From contig NZ_AP028908.1 in assembly GCF_037076465.1 (NCBI RefSeq), positions 3,100,001 through 3,164,000 of the forward strand: a stretch of 64,000 bases of DNA, given 5' to 3'. The notes beneath the pieces are model-generated. The model did no database searches, was not told where the DNA came from, and was given only the letters and a program-made list of their open reading frames with translations. This document shows positions 62,080 through 64,000 of the stretch, piece after piece. The position numbers and the translations under genes were made by a program. How positions within the stretch are numbered: position 1 is the first letter of the stretch; each line of letters begins with the position of its first letter. The DNA is from Pectobacterium araliae. Lineage in GTDB: Bacteria; Pseudomonadota; Gammaproteobacteria; Enterobacterales; Enterobacteriaceae.

Positions 62080-62415
62080 TTAATGCTCACGTGCGTGGTT
62101 GATGGTATAGCGCGGGATCTCAACGATCAGATCATCCCCGGCAACACGCGCCTGACAGCCCAAACGACTTTCAGGCTCCAGTCCCCAGGCCTTATCCAGC
62201 ATGTCGTCTTCTTCTTCTGTACTTTCTGCCAGCGAGTCAAAACCTTCGCGGACAATGCAATGGCACGTCGTGCAGGCACAGGATTTCTCGCAGGCATGTT
62301 CAACGTCAATTCCGTTACGCAAGGCGACTTCCAGAATACTTTCGCCGCGTTCCGCTTCCAAAACCGCCCCTTCAGGACACAGATCCTGATGCGGTAAAAA
62401 AACTATTTTAGGCAT
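62080..62415 (-). CDS. fdx: Isc [2Fe-2S] ferredoxin Fdx
   Basis: 111 residues. Cluster ligands CEKSCACTTCHC and the later Cys in RLGCQARV (adrenodoxin type). Supplies electrons to the ISC machinery. ATG at 62415 lies one base after the hscA stop region, as in E. coli; frames extending to 62526 overlap hscA and are not real. Confidence 0.97.
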   Translation of the reverse strand: MPKIVFLPHQDLCPEGAVLEAERGESILEVALRNGIDVEHACEKSCACTTCHCIVREGFDSLAESTEEEDDMLDKAWGLEPESRLGCQARVAGDDLIVEIPRYTINHAREH

Positions 62416-62416
62416 G

Positions 62417-64000
62417 TTACACCTCATCCACAGAATGGCCTGCCAGCGTGCGACGGATAGAGGCGTCCATGCGGCGGGCGGCGAATTCCTGGGTTTGTTG
62501 ATCGACTGTTTTAATCGCGGCTTCAATTGCCACGGGATCGCTGCCCTGCATCATCGTATGCAGATGTTCGGATGCCGCGACAATCAGACCTTGTTCGTCA
62601 TGACTCAATAATTCTGCGTCGGCCACCAGCGCAGTTTGTAAACTTTCCAACACGCGTGCCGCTTCCACTTTTTGCTCTGCCAAACGACGCGTGCCGACAT
62701 CTTCCTTCGCATTCAGCATCGAGTCGGTGATCATCGTGGCAATTTCCGTGTCGCTCAAACCGTATGACGGTTTAACCTGAATCGATGCCTCAACGCCCGT
62801 CGACTTCTCCATCGCCGTCACACTCAGCAAGCCATCCGCATCCACCTGAAAGGTCACGCGAATGTGAGCCCCACCGGCAGGCAGTGGTGGCAGACCGCGC
62901 AGCGAGAAGCGCGCCAGCGAGCGGCAATCCGCCACCATTTCGCGCTCGCCCTGCAAGACGTGGATCATCATGCCGCTCTGACCATCTTTGAAGGTGGTGA
63001 ATTCCTGTGCGCGGGCAACCGGGATCGTGGTATTACGCGGAATGATTTTCTCCACCAGTTCCCCCATCGTCTCCAGCCCCAGTGACAAAGGGATCACGTC
63101 CAGCAGCAGCATTTCACTGTCCGGCTTGTTACCTACCAGAATATCCGCCTGAATCGCGGCACCGATCGCCACAACTTTGTCTGGATCGATCGAGGTCAGC
63201 GGTGTGCGACTAAAAAACGTTCCCACCTGCTCGCGTACCAGTGGAACACGCGTCGAACCGCCCACCATCACCACTTCCAGCACGTCTTCTGCCATCAGCC
63301 CTGCGTCTTTCAGCGTACGACGGCAGGACAGCAGTGTGCGTTTCACCAGCGGAGCAATCAGCGCATCAAGCTGATCGCGGGTGATATCGCCCTGCCAGCC
63401 TGCGACATCTACACGCACTGCCTCATCGCTGCTAAGTGCAATCTTGGCTTTCACCGCCGCATCACGAAAGGCATGATCCAACTGGCGATCGTCACGATCG
63501 TGAATACCCGCCTGCTCACGCAGCCACTCCGCCAGCAGATGATCGAAATCATCACCGCCCAGCGCAGAATCACCGCCCGTCGCCAACACTTCAAAAACGC
63601 CACGGCTCAGGCGCAGAATGGAAATATCAAAAGTGCCACCGCCCAGATCGTAAATGGCGATCACGCCTTCTTTACCGGAATCCAGCCCGTAGGCAATTGC
63701 CGCCGCGGTCGGTTCATTGAGCAGGCGCAAGACGTGCAGCCCAGCCAGACGCGCCGCGTCTTTGGTGCCCTGACGCTGTGCGTCATCGAAATAAGCGGGA
63801 ACGGTAATCACCACGCCATCCGGTACGCCGCCTAACGCCGCTTCCGCCCGCGCAGCCAGCGCGGACAAAATATCTGCCGACACCTGTACAGGATTGAGGT
63901 TGCCAGCCGACGTCTGAATCAACGGCAGGCCGTTATCGCTGGCATGAAATCGATAGGGTAAATGAGGGTAACGCTGCTGAATATCGTCCAGAGAACGCCC
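62417..64000 (-). CDS. hscA: Fe-S chaperone HscA, partial (5' end outside window)
   Basis: 527 C-terminal residues of this Hsp70-type chaperone; about 89 N-terminal residues lie beyond base 64000. The first visible codons read [16 protein letters not shown], in frame with the rest. ATPase-domain signatures [15 protein letters not shown] and [17 protein letters not shown] and substrate-binding domain [18 protein letters not shown] are present. It works with HscB and IscU to transfer clusters. Same strand as fdx and iscX. Confidence 0.97.
   Translation of the reverse strand, partial: GRSLDDIQQRYPHLPYRFHASDNGLPLIQTSAGNLNPVQVSADILSALAARAEAALGGVPDGVVITVPAYFDDAQRQGTKDAARLAGLHVLRLLNEPTAAAIAYGLDSGKEGVIAIYDLGGGTFDISILRLSRGVFEVLATGGDSALGGDDFDHLLAEWLREQAGIHDRDDRQLDHAFRDAAVKAKIALSSDEAVRVDVAGWQGDITRDQLDALIAPLVKRTLLSCRRTLKDAGLMAEDVLEVVMVGGSTRVPLVREQVGTFFSRTPLTSIDPDKVVAIGAAIQADILVGNKPDSEMLLLDVIPLSLGLETMGELVEKIIPRNTTIPVARAQEFTTFKDGQSGMMIHVLQGEREMVADCRSLARFSLRGLPPLPAGGAHIRVTFQVDADGLLSVTAMEKSTGVEASIQVKPSYGLSDTEIATMITDSMLNAKEDVGTRRLAEQKVEAARVLESLQTALVADAELLSHDEQGLIVAASEHLHTMMQGSDPVAIEAAIKTVDQQTQEFAARRMDASIRRTLAGHSVDEV

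Overview
The window reads as chromosome of a soft-rot enterobacterium, most likely Pectobacterium. This is an inference from gene content and order, not from a database search. It carries a Prt1/protealysin-type metalloprotease with its inhibitor gene, an mdtABCD-baeSR operon, an aglAB alpha-glucoside operon, and the enterobacterial blocks guaBA-xseA, der-bamB-yfgM-hisS-ispG-rodZ-pilW-rlmN-ndk and sseB-pepB-iscX-fdx-hscA.

Layout. 0-3 kb: a structured repeat (copy A), an aldo/keto reductase and nupC. 3-14.4 kb: the RND efflux operon mdtABC, a second structured repeat (copy B), then mdtD-baeS-baeR. 14.6-20.9 kb: glutathionyl-hydroquinone reductase, trhP (yegQ) behind two FNR-like sites, the sRNA gene cyaR, a complete group IIC intron inserted exactly after the cyaR terminator, yegS and psiE. 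21-22.7 kb: thiM-thiD under a TPP riboswitch. 22.75-24.7 kb: an AT-rich accessory islet with perfect palindromes, a minus-strand terminator ending a probable small RNA, a 90-residue Cys-rich protein with an internal duplication, and a DUF4062 (TIR-like) protein. 25-36.5 kb: accessory and metabolic genes (Zn alcohol dehydrogenase, diguanylate cyclase, PNPOx-like protein, hydrolase, TSUP permease with LysR regulator, DUF3750, Sel1 protein, RIO kinase, TetR/SnoaL pair), plus two gene remnants (adhP 3' end, P4-type integrase 5' part). 36.7-41.5 kb: guaBA and xseA. 41.7-43.4 kb: prt1-emfourin and yfgJ. 43.4-54.3 kb: AEC transporter and the conserved housekeeping block. 54.7-59.5 kb: aglA-aglB, sseA and an RpiR regulator. 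59.5-64 kb: sseB, pepB, iscX, fdx and hscA (5' end outside the window).

The strongest unexplained signal is the pair of roughly 260-290-base elements (copy A about 60-324, copy B 10507-10800). Their linker sequences are nearly identical while at least five helices differ in sequence but keep perfect pairing in both copies. That is the pattern expected of a mobile or dispersed structured RNA/DNA family. Copy B is closed by an 18-bp perfect terminal inverted repeat and sits inside the efflux operon. The second is the cyaR/group IIC intron junction, and the third is the DUF4062 islet. No tRNA, rRNA, CRISPR array or complete insertion sequence was seen.
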